NCBI GenBank assembly: GCA_964451365.1
Contig: CAYVIB010000011.1
Span: 65,640 to 129,639, forward strand
Length of the DNA: 64,000 nt
Source of the DNA: CAYVIB01 sp964451365
GTDB lineage: Bacteria > Pseudomonadota > Gammaproteobacteria > Pseudomonadales > Cellvibrionaceae
Direction of reading: 5' to 3'
This document shows, piece by piece, positions 43,460 to 51,880 of this stretch. Position 1 is the first letter of the stretch, and every line of letters begins with the position of its first letter. Under the pieces are notes generated by a model. It did no database searches and was not told the DNA's origin. It saw nothing but the letters and a program-made list of their open reading frames with translations. Position numbers and translations under genes: made by a program.

Positions 43460-45364
43460 CTAGCCGTTCAATTCCAGCAACAACTTGTTGAGCCGGTTGA
43501 CGTAGGCCGCCGGGTCTTTCAGGTTGCCACCTTCCGCCAGGCTGGCCTGATCGAAAACCACTTTCGCCAGGTCGGCAAACCGATCTTCATCGGCCTCTTT
43601 GTCCATTTTTGCAATCAACGGATGCGATGGGTTGATTTCGATATTGGGCTTGCTTTCCGGCAATGCCTGACCGGCCGATTTAAGTATGCGTCGCATTTGC
43701 GCTCCCATATCGTGCTCTCCCACCACCAGGCACGCCGGCGAATCCGTGAGACGATGGGTGACACGCACTTCATCCACATCGTCGCCCAATACTTCTTTCA
43801 TCCGTTTCACAAAAGGCTCGAATTCTTTCTCGACTTTTTCCTTTTCCTGCTTTTCTTCCTCGGTATCGAGTTTGCCCAGATCCAGTTCGCCCTTGCCGAC
43901 ATCCTGGAACTGCTTGCTGTCATATTCCATCATATGCCCCATCAACCATTCGTCAACGCGGTTGAACAGAAGCAACACTTCGATACCTTTTTTGCGGAAT
44001 ACTTCCAGGTGCGGACTGTTTTTGGCGGTATTGAAATTTTCCGCCACGATGTAATAAATTTTTTCCTGCCCCTCCTTCATCCGCTCAATATACTGATCCA
44101 GCGACTGATCCTGTTCCGGCTTGTCGGTGTTGGTGGTGGAAAAGCGCAACAGCTTGGCAATTTTTTCCTTGTTGCCGTAGTCCTCAGCCGGTCCCTCTTT
44201 CAATACCTCGCCAAACTCCTTCCAGAAAGAAGCGTATTTTTCCGGCTCTTTCTTTGCCATTTTTTCCAGCATGTCCAGCACGCGTTTGGTCAACGCGGAA
44301 CGCATGTTGTCAATGTTCGGATCCTTTTGCAAAATTTCGCGCGAAACATTCAATGATAAATCATTGGAATCCACCACGCCTTTAATGAAACGCAGGTACA
44401 GCGGCAGGAATTGCTCGGCGTCGTCCATGATAAAAGTGCGCTGCACATAGAGTTTTACACCTCTCGATGTGTCGCGGTTGTACAGATCATATGGTGCCCG
44501 CGCCGGCAAATACAGTAAGCTGGTGTAATCAAGTTTGCCCTCGACGCGATTGTGGCTCCACGCCAATGGCTCACTGAAGTCGTGACTGACGTGTTTGTAA
44601 AATTCTTTGTATTCTTCATCCGAAATATCATTTCGCGGCCGGGTCCACAACGCTGTCGCGGTGTTAACCGTTTCATCTTCCGGCTCTTTATCCTTATCCT
44701 TTTCCTCGCCGTAGGATTCCTTCTCCATCACGATGGGAATGGATATATGGTCGGAGTATTTCTTGATAATCGAACGCAATCGCCAGCCGTCGGCAAATTC
44801 CTTCTGGTCTTTTTTCAGGTGCAGAATTATCGTCGTACCGTGCGCGGCTTTTTCGGCGTGCTCGACAGAATACTCGGCTTCGCCGTGACTTTCCCACAGT
44901 ACGCCTTCCGAAGCGGACGTTCCGGCGCGGCGTGTCAGCACTTCCACTTTTTCCGCCACGATAAATGCAGAATAAAAGCCGACGCCAAACTGGCCGATCA
45001 GATGTGAATCCTTTTTCTCATCGCCCGTCAGGTTTGCCAGAAACTGCGCAGTGCCTGACTTGGCAATGGTACCGAGATTTTCGATGACTTCTTCACGACT
45101 CATCCCGATACCGTTATCGGAAACAGTAACGGTGTTGGCGTCCTTGTCATAACTGACGCGAATCTTCAGGTCGGGATCGCCCTCGTAAAGCTCCGGCTTG
45201 TGCAGGGCCTCGAAACGCAGCTTATCGGCAGCATCCGATGCATTGGAAATCAGTTCCCGCAGGAATATTTCCTTGTTGGAATACAAGGAGTGAATCATCA
45301 GGTGAAGCAATTGTTTTGCTTCGGTCTCGAACCCGCGGGTTTCTTTGCCAGCCTCAACGGTCAT
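43460..45364 (-). CDS. htpG: Molecular chaperone HtpG (Hsp90)
   Basis: Cytoplasmic Hsp90 homologue, an ATP-dependent chaperone dimer. The 634 residues carry the GHKL ATP-binding motifs FLRELISNASDAADKLRF (about 36-53), DNGIGMSREEVIENLG, and GQFGVGFYSAFIVAEKV. The middle domain includes the catalytic-loop Arg region (LNVSREILQKD), and the C-terminal dimerization domain is complete. ATG at 45364. A textbook heat-shock promoter lies about 110-135 bp upstream and a terminator follows, so it is a monocistronic heat-shock gene. Confidence 0.98.
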   Translation of the reverse strand: MTVEAGKETRGFETEAKQLLHLMIHSLYSNKEIFLRELISNASDAADKLRFEALHKPELYEGDPDLKIRVSYDKDANTVTVSDNGIGMSREEVIENLGTIAKSGTAQFLANLTGDEKKDSHLIGQFGVGFYSAFIVAEKVEVLTRRAGTSASEGVLWESHGEAEYSVEHAEKAAHGTTIILHLKKDQKEFADGWRLRSIIKKYSDHISIPIVMEKESYGEEKDKDKEPEDETVNTATALWTRPRNDISDEEYKEFYKHVSHDFSEPLAWSHNRVEGKLDYTSLLYLPARAPYDLYNRDTSRGVKLYVQRTFIMDDAEQFLPLYLRFIKGVVDSNDLSLNVSREILQKDPNIDNMRSALTKRVLDMLEKMAKKEPEKYASFWKEFGEVLKEGPAEDYGNKEKIAKLLRFSTTNTDKPEQDQSLDQYIERMKEGQEKIYYIVAENFNTAKNSPHLEVFRKKGIEVLLLFNRVDEWLMGHMMEYDSKQFQDVGKGELDLGKLDTEEEKQEKEKVEKEFEPFVKRMKEVLGDDVDEVRVTHRLTDSPACLVVGEHDMGAQMRRILKSAGQALPESKPNIEINPSHPLIAKMDKEADEDRFADLAKVVFDQASLAEGGNLKDPAAYVNRLNKLLLELNG

Positions 45365-45472
45365 TATTATTTCTCCTGTTTACACTTTGAACGGTGGGGA
45401 CGCAAACTTTCAGGGGAATCTCCGAATAAGTCCCAGCCGGTTTAATCGGCAGATTCCGAGCGTTGTGAGGCT

Positions 45473-45500
45473 AAATGGGGCTTGGCTGTGTGATTTCAAG
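45473..45500 (-). promoter_or_regulatory. Sigma-32 heat-shock promoter of htpG
   Basis: On the minus strand CTTGAAA (45494-45500), a 13-bp spacer and CCCCATTT (45473-45480), an exact match to the heat-shock consensus. The predicted start point is near 45465, giving a leader of about 100 nt before the htpG ATG. Confidence 0.93.
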
Positions 45501-45512
45501 GTACCAGGCAGA

Positions 45513-45836
45513 TTACCGGGCACCACACCGGTAGATGGAGAAGCGTTGTACGCCATCAGCCGCCGCACTTTCCGCAACAATCGTATCCCCACCAATCAGT
45601 GCCGCTTCATTTCTTGCCAGATCGATAAGTTCGTCCTGCACCTTGTTTTCACTGCGCGGGATCGGCCCGATGTTGTCGGTTACCTTGGAGGTGGTTGAAC
45701 CCAGCTTTTCACACTGCTGCGCGATGGAAGGCTTCACCAGCGCCACGGACTTGGCTTCCTCCGATGTTTTAACCCAGGTACAGGCCGCCAGCGAGGTAAG
45801 GACCGTGACCAATAACAGTGCTCGGGGCAATTTCAT
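45513..45836 (-). CDS. DUF4156 lipoprotein
   Basis: A 107-residue lipoprotein: signal peptide with lipobox LAAC (Cys19), then a small domain with VALVKPSIAQQCEKLGSTTS and a terminal YRC. This matches the DUF4156 family of short gammaproteobacterial lipoproteins. Three Cys remain after lipidation, of which two may pair. ATG at 45836 follows AGAGGAGAG. Its stop lies 13 bp before the htpG promoter. Function is unknown. Confidence 0.85.
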   Translation of the reverse strand: MKLPRALLLVTVLTSLAACTWVKTSEEAKSVALVKPSIAQQCEKLGSTTSKVTDNIGPIPRSENKVQDELIDLARNEAALIGGDTIVAESAAADGVQRFSIYRCGAR

Positions 45837-46194
45837 TTATGCTCTCCTCTTATGGTTAACTTAACTTTAAGCTACAACAATACTACGTCGATAAAATGCC
45901 TACGATGTTAACAAAGTCCGCAGATTTAAAATGCAGGTTTTTCGCTGCAAAAAGGTGCGGTTTTGACAGATATGGCTACCAGCTTCGTGTTAATCAACCC
46001 GCCACCATCCGGCATAACGCGAATTAATTAAACATCCGGGCCAAAGAGCGGTAAATTCTTTCACTAACGCCGGCACAGGGGGCGTCGTCAGCGTTGAAAA
46101 CGTGTATCATTGCGCCCCGGGAGAAATCCGTACATCTGAAAACACTACACTACTAAAAACATAAAACCGAGAAGAACACTACCAGGAGCCTTTT
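45837..46194. other. 358-bp divergent intergenic region (DUF4156 lipoprotein / phosphofructokinase)
   Basis: No gene seen. It must contain promoters for both flanking genes. A TTGACA at 45963-45968 on the plus strand has no good -10 at standard spacing (GTTAAT after 21 bp). The pfk ribosome-binding site AGGAG is clear just before 46195. Confidence 0.4.
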
Positions 46195-47304
46195 ATGCGT
46201 GTTGGAATTCTTACCGGGGGCGGTGATTGCCCCGGCTTGAATGCGGCTATTCGCGGCGCCGCCAAAGCGTTGATTAATGAATACGACGCTGAAATCATAG
46301 GCATCGAAGAGGGATTTTTGGGCCTTATCGAACGCCGAACGGTGCCACTAAGCTACAAAGACGTGAGCGGCATTCTCCACAAGGGCGGAACCATTATCGG
46401 CACCACCAACCGCGCGTCACCGTTTGACTACAAAGGCAAGGATGTTTCCCGGCAGGTGGCGGACTACTACCACGAACTCGGCCTGGACGGCATTATCTCC
46501 ATGGGCGGTGACGGTTCCATGACTATCTGCTACGAAATGTCAAAACTGGGAATGAATTTCGTCGGCGTGCCAAAAACCATCGACAATGACCTGGTCAGTA
46601 CCGAGCGCACCTTCGGTTTTGACACCGCGGTCAATGTTGCCACCGAAGCCATCGACCGCCTGCAGACCACCGGCCAGAGCCACAAGCGGGTGATGATCCT
46701 GGAAACCATGGGCCGCTATGCCGGCTGGATCGCCCTGTATTCCGGCGTCGCCAGCGGCGCGGATATTGTTCTGCTACCCGAGTTTCCCTACCACCTGGAC
46801 GAAGTGATCAGGGCTATCGAAGAGCGGGCGAAAAAACAGAAATTCAGCATTATCGTGGTCGCGGAAGGCGCCCGACCGGTGGATGGCGATGCAATAATTA
46901 AGCAATCGGCCATCCAGGGCAGCCCAGACCCCATTCGCCTGGGCGGCATCGGCATGTTCCTGCAAAAACAGCTTGAACAGCGAATTGAGTCCGAGATCCG
47001 CACCACTATTCTGGGTCACATCCAGCGCGGAGGAACAACCTCGCCCTACGATCGCATATTTGCCACCAACGTGGGCTGCTACGCCGCGTCACTGATGGCT
47101 TCCAAGCAGTACGGACGCATGGTTACCGTGCAGCGCGGGCTGATGTCGAGCGTTCCCCTGGAGGAAGTGGCTCACCATGTGCGCGGGGTTCCCCGCAATA
47201 ACATGGCCCTTATCAGTGCGCTCAACATGGGCGTCAATTTCGGCGATCCGAATCTGAAGATCCCGCTGGATACCCTGCATGACGGCGAAATTTACATGGG
47301 ATAA
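46195..47304 (+). CDS. 6-phosphofructokinase with mixed ATP/PPi signature
   Basis: Phosphorylates fructose 6-phosphate to the 1,6-bisphosphate in glycolysis. The 369-residue PfkA-family protein has LTGGGDCPGLNAAIRG, the phosphoryl-donor loop GGDGS (104-108), the catalytic TIDND loop as PKTIDND (126-132), and METMGRYAGWIAL-type LETMGRYAGW. Gly107 (E. coli Gly104) is typical of ATP enzymes, whereas Lys127 (E. coli Gly124) is typical of PPi enzymes. The G/K combination defines a separate clade in which donor choice is hard to predict; known actinobacterial examples with it are ATP-dependent. ATG follows AGGAG. It is convergent with class II fba, so upper glycolysis is linked here. Confidence 0.92.
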   Translation: MRVGILTGGGDCPGLNAAIRGAAKALINEYDAEIIGIEEGFLGLIERRTVPLSYKDVSGILHKGGTIIGTTNRASPFDYKGKDVSRQVADYYHELGLDGIISMGGDGSMTICYEMSKLGMNFVGVPKTIDNDLVSTERTFGFDTAVNVATEAIDRLQTTGQSHKRVMILETMGRYAGWIALYSGVASGADIVLLPEFPYHLDEVIRAIEERAKKQKFSIIVVAEGARPVDGDAIIKQSAIQGSPDPIRLGGIGMFLQKQLEQRIESEIRTTILGHIQRGGTTSPYDRIFATNVGCYAASLMASKQYGRMVTVQRGLMSSVPLEEVAHHVRGVPRNNMALISALNMGVNFGDPNLKIPLDTLHDGEIYMG

Positions 47305-47335
47305 CTCTCCCCCATCCGCTCAAAGGTACACAGAT

Positions 47336-47366
47336 AAAAGAAACCCCGCCCAAGGCGGGGTTTCTT
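47336..47366. terminator. Bidirectional terminator between pfk and fba
   Basis: AAGAAACCCCGCC, loop CAA, GGCGGGGTTTCTT: a 13-bp perfect stem with A/T-rich flanks on both sides. It ends both convergent genes. Confidence 0.93.
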
Positions 47367-47384
47367 ATTTAAAGAGGATTGACA

Positions 47385-48464
47385 TTAAAGGGAATTGGAA
47401 GCGTTGAGCTCCTTGAACGCCTGCTCCAGGCGCTTGATCATGGCCTCCTGGCCTTTGCGCAACCATACGCGGGGATCATAGTACTTCTTGTTGGGCTTGT
47501 CCTCTCCGTCCGGGTTGCCGATCTGGCTTTGCAGGTAGCCTTTGTGCGACTCGTAGTAATCGCGAATACCGCACCAGGTGGCCCACTGGGTGTCGGTGTC
47601 GATATTCATCTTCACGACGCCATAGCCGATAGCCTCTTCAATTTCCGCGGCCGAGGAGCCGGAGCCACCGTGGAACACGAAATTCAGGTGATTGTTCTGC
47701 AGGCCGAATTTTTCGCTGCAGAACTGCTGGGAATTGGCCAGGATCTTCGGGGTGAGCTTGACGTTACCCGGCTTGTAGACGCCGTGCACGTTGCCGAATG
47801 AAGCCGCGATGGTAAAGCGAGGGCTGACGGCGTTAAGCTTTTCGTAAGCGTAGGCAACGTCTTCCGGCTGGGTGTACAGCATGGAGTTATCCAGGCCGGT
47901 ATTGTCAACGCCATCCTCTTCACCACCAGTGCAGCCCAGTTCGATCTCCAGCGTCATGTTCATTTTGGTCATGCGCTCCAGGTAACGGGCACATGTTTCA
48001 ATATTCTCTTCGAGGCTTTCTTCCGACAGGTCGATCATATGCGACGAGAACAGCGGTTTGCCGGTTTGTTCAAAATGCTTTTCACCCGCGTCCAGCAGCC
48101 CGTCGATCCACGGCAACAGTTTTTTCGCCGCGTGATCGGTATGCAGGATGACAGGAACGCCATAGGCGGCAGCCACGGCATGAACGTGTTGCGCGCCGGC
48201 AATTGCGCCTATAATCTGCGACTTCTGTCCTTCCAGCTTCAAGCCCTTGCCAGAATAAAACGCGGCGCCGCCATTGGAAAACTGGATAACAACCGGAGAC
48301 TGCGCATTGGCGGCAGCCTCGAGCACAGCGTTGACGGAATCACTGCCCACGCAGTTTACCGCCGGCAGCGCAAAGCTGTTGGCTTTGGCTATTTCAAATA
48401 TTTTTTGCACATCGTCGCCGGTAGCAACACCGGGCTTAACGAAATCAGAAACCTTCTGCGACAT
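47385..48464 (-). CDS. fba: Class II fructose-bisphosphate aldolase
   Basis: Zn-dependent aldolase that cleaves or forms fructose 1,6-bisphosphate (glycolysis and gluconeogenesis). The 359 residues contain the Zn-binding LHTDHAAKKLLPW, LEIELGCTGGEEDGVDN, and VFHGGSGSSAAEIEEAIGYG with further metal and phosphate contacts; DTDTQWATW marks the E. coli-like FbaA class. ATG at 48464 after GAGGAAGG. It is convergent with pfk. Confidence 0.97.
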   Translation of the reverse strand: MSQKVSDFVKPGVATGDDVQKIFEIAKANSFALPAVNCVGSDSVNAVLEAAANAQSPVVIQFSNGGAAFYSGKGLKLEGQKSQIIGAIAGAQHVHAVAAAYGVPVILHTDHAAKKLLPWIDGLLDAGEKHFEQTGKPLFSSHMIDLSEESLEENIETCARYLERMTKMNMTLEIELGCTGGEEDGVDNTGLDNSMLYTQPEDVAYAYEKLNAVSPRFTIAASFGNVHGVYKPGNVKLTPKILANSQQFCSEKFGLQNNHLNFVFHGGSGSSAAEIEEAIGYGVVKMNIDTDTQWATWCGIRDYYESHKGYLQSQIGNPDGEDKPNKKYYDPRVWLRKGQEAMIKRLEQAFKELNASNSL

Positions 48465-48532
48465 CTGAACCTTCCTCTGTTTGGAAAATTTCGGGCTTTA
48501 AACAGCCCCGCGATAGATGGGTAATTTAGGGC

Positions 48533-48564
48533 CTGGCTCGGAGTCGGCGCTGACTCGGAGCCAG
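48533..48564. repeat. Strong hairpin between fba and the FHA gene
   Basis: A 12-bp stem with one mismatch (outer arms CTGGCTC and GAGCCAG, loop GGCGCT). It lies in the 190-bp gap downstream of the FHA gene and upstream of fba. There is no T-run, so it is not a clear terminator. Confidence 0.6.
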
Positions 48565-48654
48565 CGATAATGTGGCGCCAGGGGCCGCAAATTCTACTCG
48601 TCGGCGTGCTGTTTGTAAAACCAGCGGCGCGCGTTTCCATTAAATTTTGGACAA

Positions 48655-49665
48655 CTACTCCCGATCGATTGTTTCCGCTGGCTCCGGATAGGCTTCCCCG
48701 GCCTCTTCCTCCAGGTTTTCCAGCGCCTCTCCATAAAGTCCCGCGCTGTTTTCTATAAACCGGTACTCCTCGATCGGCGACTTCCACTGCCAGGCGGGTG
48801 AGACAATAACGTGATCGTAAGTGGGCCAGGGCACAAATTCGGGACGCTGAAAGTAATTTACCAGTTGTGTCAGCAGCAATCCCGCCGGCACGATAAACGC
48901 AATCAACGAGCGTTTTGCCAACTTTAGATCGGTCGCCAGATAGAGTGATGCAAAGCCTGCCAGAAAAACAAACGTGGCGGCGATGGCTGCCTTCACCAGG
49001 GCCTGATGAGTAAACAAGTTAAAGTTGTATACAAGCACCGGTTGTAACAACTCCAGCGCGCTCAACGCTACGAGCAACCACGCACCGATGCCCGCATGAA
49101 CAAGGGTACGGGATTCATGCCGTTGAACCCGCGCAATCATGGACCAAAAAGCGGCATAGACACCGACGATAAAAAGCTCGTTGGCGGAACTGAAAATTTT
49201 GCCGTTAATTTTTTCCATGCGCGGATCGGAAAGATACTGGTGCAATACTTCCAGCAACACCACCAGCAAACCGGCAAGAATTACCACGGACCAGGAACCA
49301 GTGAGGGACAAAAACTTATCCCAAAAAGAAATCGGCAGCGCCGGCGGCACTTCGTGAATACGGGAACGCACCTTCAGCAGGGTTTTTCCGATACTGATAC
49401 TGTCACCGGAATAAAGCACGCCGTCGAGCGCCTCGCGATTATTGTTTTGGTCGCGAATAACCTGGGTTCCATTGACCGTTTCCAGGTCGTGAAAATGAAA
49501 AAGCTCCTGCTCCGGATCGTAAACCAGCAGGACGTGGCGCGCTTCCACGTAAGGATCGTGTAATATCAGGTCGTTGTCATAGGCGCGGCCGATGCGCACC
49601 GACCGACCGTCGAACTGATAGTGATCCATCACCGCCCCTGCCCGGTTTACTTTTTCAATAATCAT
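48655..49665 (-). CDS. FHA domain membrane protein
   Basis: A 336-residue protein with an N-terminal forkhead-associated domain (about 1-100). The phosphothreonine-binding pattern is visible: RIGRAYDNDLIL (GR at 26-27), then PYVEARHVLL (in place of the usual SRxH) and ETVNGTQV (NG). The C-terminal half has five or six membrane segments, for example WSVVILAGLLVVLLEVL and AAIAATFVFLAGFASLYL, and an acidic tail. The ATG at 49665 overlaps the protease stop (ATGA), so the two proteins are made together. The FHA domain should face the cytoplasm. No Ser/Thr kinase gene is in the window. Confidence 0.8.
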   Translation of the reverse strand: MIIEKVNRAGAVMDHYQFDGRSVRIGRAYDNDLILHDPYVEARHVLLVYDPEQELFHFHDLETVNGTQVIRDQNNNREALDGVLYSGDSISIGKTLLKVRSRIHEVPPALPISFWDKFLSLTGSWSVVILAGLLVVLLEVLHQYLSDPRMEKINGKIFSSANELFIVGVYAAFWSMIARVQRHESRTLVHAGIGAWLLVALSALELLQPVLVYNFNLFTHQALVKAAIAATFVFLAGFASLYLATDLKLAKRSLIAFIVPAGLLLTQLVNYFQRPEFVPWPTYDHVIVSPAWQWKSPIEEYRFIENSAGLYGEALENLEEEAGEAYPEPAETIDRE

Positions 49666-50939
49666 TGCCAGGCCGTCTCACGGATAAATTTGGCAAGAAA
49701 AGCCTGAGCGTTCTCCCGAGAAACGCCCGACAAGGTGAAATGAGTAATAAACGATTCATCCGTTTTGTCGATACTGGCGGAGATATACAGCACATCGTAC
49801 AGTTCGTGAAATTTTTTATAGGCTCTCACGCAATAGGCAGCCTTGAACACCACCGAATTTTCCTTGCCAGCCACCGTGTTATCGGTACATTCAAAATTGC
49901 CGACATAATCCTTGTCACCGGAATTACCCGGCTGCGCACTCCCAAGCTGGGACGAGAGGCGGCGATACAGTGCCGACGCGGGCCAGTCGTCCGCTTTAAC
50001 GTATTGGAACTCGTACTCGATAAATCCGGTGAAGAATGTGTGGTCCAGGTAAATAATCTCCTGGTTTTTACACCCCTTGGAAATCTGGTTGATGTGGTAT
50101 TCCTCATCATCGTCGCTCTCACCCCAGCATTCCACCGCGTTGTGGATCTGGCCGATTACCTGCGCGTTGCCGATAGACTCCTTCGGCCACTCACGCGATA
50201 AAAGCTCGTTGATCATGAATGTGGTAGCTAAATTTACCTGGTTGCGGATATCTTTATGCAGGTCCACAGGCTTGAAATTGTTTTCACCGACCTTCTCCAC
50301 CAGTTCGCGCAGAAATTGCACCGGTACCAGAAAGCCCACCTGGTTACCCGCTGAAGCGACGTTAACACCAATCACTTCGCCGGATTCAGATAAAGTCGGC
50401 CCACCGCTCATGCCGGAATTGATCGCGCCGGAAAAATGAATCTGATCAAAGAAGCGGTCCGCCACCAATCCGTTGTAATTGCCCTCCACCAGCGTCATTC
50501 CCAGGTCAAAAGGGTTGCCGATGGAATACAAAGTACTGCCTTTTCCCGGCGGTCGCCCGGCCAGCACCAGCGGATCTCCCCTGACGGGAGATCTCAGTAC
50601 CGCCAGATCGTTAACGGCGTCGACAGCCAATAATTCCAGGTTGTGTTTTTCTCCCTGGTATTCAATTTCCACTTTGTATTTTTCCGGCTTCATGGCAACG
50701 CTGGACACCACATGATAATTGGTTGCCAATAAGTTACCGCCACCGATAAAAAAGCCGGTGCCGAGCGAGGACTGACTGCCGGAATGAATTTCGACTATGC
50801 GTATCTGGACGATGGATTCGTGAAACCGGGAGTAAACGGACTCAGCCCGGTTGGTAATTTCCGTTTGTGCCGAAGCGGAAATACACGTAAGGCTGAAAAG
50901 GAAAGGAAGAATTAAAATTAATATTTTGGTGATTCGCAA
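49662..50939 (-). CDS. Trypsin-like periplasmic serine protease with unknown C-terminal domain
   Basis: A predicted exported S1C-like protease of about 425 residues. Signal peptide (ILILILPFLFSLTCISASA), then a chymotrypsin-fold domain (about 45-230) with the triad His in ATNYHVV, Asp in AVNDLAVLR and Ser in NSGMSGGPTL. Unlike DegP/DegS it lacks a PDZ domain. Instead it has a ~190-residue C-terminal domain with four or five Cys that I do not recognise. I prefer TTG at 50939, since the alternative GTG at 50981 lies inside a dispersed repeat; the TTG start puts the signal peptide at the N-terminus. It is coupled to the FHA membrane protein, and sucD lies just upstream. Confidence 0.75.
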   Translation of the reverse strand: MRITKILILILPFLFSLTCISASAQTEITNRAESVYSRFHESIVQIRIVEIHSGSQSSLGTGFFIGGGNLLATNYHVVSSVAMKPEKYKVEIEYQGEKHNLELLAVDAVNDLAVLRSPVRGDPLVLAGRPPGKGSTLYSIGNPFDLGMTLVEGNYNGLVADRFFDQIHFSGAINSGMSGGPTLSESGEVIGVNVASAGNQVGFLVPVQFLRELVEKVGENNFKPVDLHKDIRNQVNLATTFMINELLSREWPKESIGNAQVIGQIHNAVECWGESDDDEEYHINQISKGCKNQEIIYLDHTFFTGFIEYEFQYVKADDWPASALYRRLSSQLGSAQPGNSGDKDYVGNFECTDNTVAGKENSVVFKAAYCVRAYKKFHELYDVLYISASIDKTDESFITHFTLSGVSRENAQAFLAKFIRETAWQ

Positions 50940-50952
50940 AAAAACAATACCT

Positions 50953-51001
50953 TGTAGGGCGGATAAACGATGGTCCGACACTTCGCTTACCCACCCTGCA
51001 G
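50953..51001. repeat. Short palindromic repeat, copy A (after sucD)
   Basis: An imperfect palindrome of about 49 bp with arms TAGGGCGGATAAACG and CTTACCCACCCT. It lies 7 bp after the sucD stop on the minus strand. The left half matches the sequence in the leuD-leuB gap (31321-31352). It may act as a transcript 3' structure. Confidence 0.7.
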
Positions 51002-51007
51002 CATCGA

Positions 51008-51880
51008 TTACCAGCCGGTAACTTCTTTCAGGCCATTGCCAATTTCGGCCAGGCTGCGAACGGTTTTTACGCCGGCATCTTCCAATGCCGCGAATTTTTC
51101 GTCCGCCGTGCCTTTGCCACCGGCGATAATGGCGCCCGCGTGACCCATGCGTTTGCCGGGAGGCGCGGTAACACCGGCGATATACGAAACAACCGGCTTG
51201 GTGACGTTTTGCTTGATATACGCCGCCGCTTCCTCTTCCGCCGTACCGCCAATTTCACCGATCATGACGATGGCTTCGGTTTTGTCATCGTTCTGGAACA
51301 TTTCCAGAATATCGATAAAGTTGGAACCGGGAATCGGGTCGCCGCCAATACCGACGCAGGTGGATTGGCCGAAGCCATGATCCGTGGTTTGTTTTACCGC
51401 TTCGTATGTCAGGGTACCGGAGCGGGAAACAATGCCGACCCTGCCCGGCTTGTGAATGTGGCCCGGCATGATGCCGATTTTACACTCGCCGGGTGTTATC
51501 ACACCAGGGCAGTTCGGCCCGATAAGTCGCACGCCCAGTTCATCGCATTTTACTTTTGCGTAAAGCATATCGATTGTCGGAATACCTTCGGTGATGCAGA
51601 CAATCAATTTCACACCGCTGTGGGCTGCCTCCAGAATGGAGTCCTTGCAAAACGGCGCCGGAACATAAATAACGGAAGCGTCCGCGCCGGTTTCGGCAAC
51701 GGCTTCGCTCATGGTGTCAAATACCGGCAGGTTCAAATGCTTCTGGCCACCCTTGCCCGGCGTGACACCGCCGACTATTTTCGTGCCGTATTCGATGGCC
51801 TGCTCGGAATGGAACGTTCCCTGGGAACCGGTGAAGCCCTGGCAAAGAACCTTGGTGTTCTTGTCGATTAATATGCTCAT
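51008..51880 (-). CDS. sucD: Succinyl-CoA synthetase alpha subunit
   Basis: CoA-binding and phosphohistidine-bearing subunit of succinyl-CoA synthetase (succinyl-CoA to succinate with NTP formation). The 290 residues have the CoA-binding GFTGSQGTFHSEQAI, GPNCPGVITPGECKIGIMPG, SRSGTLTYEAV, and the active-site His in GKRMGHAGAIIAGGKGT. The start ATG at 51880 shares one base with the sucC stop (TAATG), showing tight coupling. Confidence 0.98.
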   Translation of the reverse strand: MSILIDKNTKVLCQGFTGSQGTFHSEQAIEYGTKIVGGVTPGKGGQKHLNLPVFDTMSEAVAETGADASVIYVPAPFCKDSILEAAHSGVKLIVCITEGIPTIDMLYAKVKCDELGVRLIGPNCPGVITPGECKIGIMPGHIHKPGRVGIVSRSGTLTYEAVKQTTDHGFGQSTCVGIGGDPIPGSNFIDILEMFQNDDKTEAIVMIGEIGGTAEEEAAAYIKQNVTKPVVSYIAGVTAPPGKRMGHAGAIIAGGKGTADEKFAALEDAGVKTVRSLAEIGNGLKEVTGW

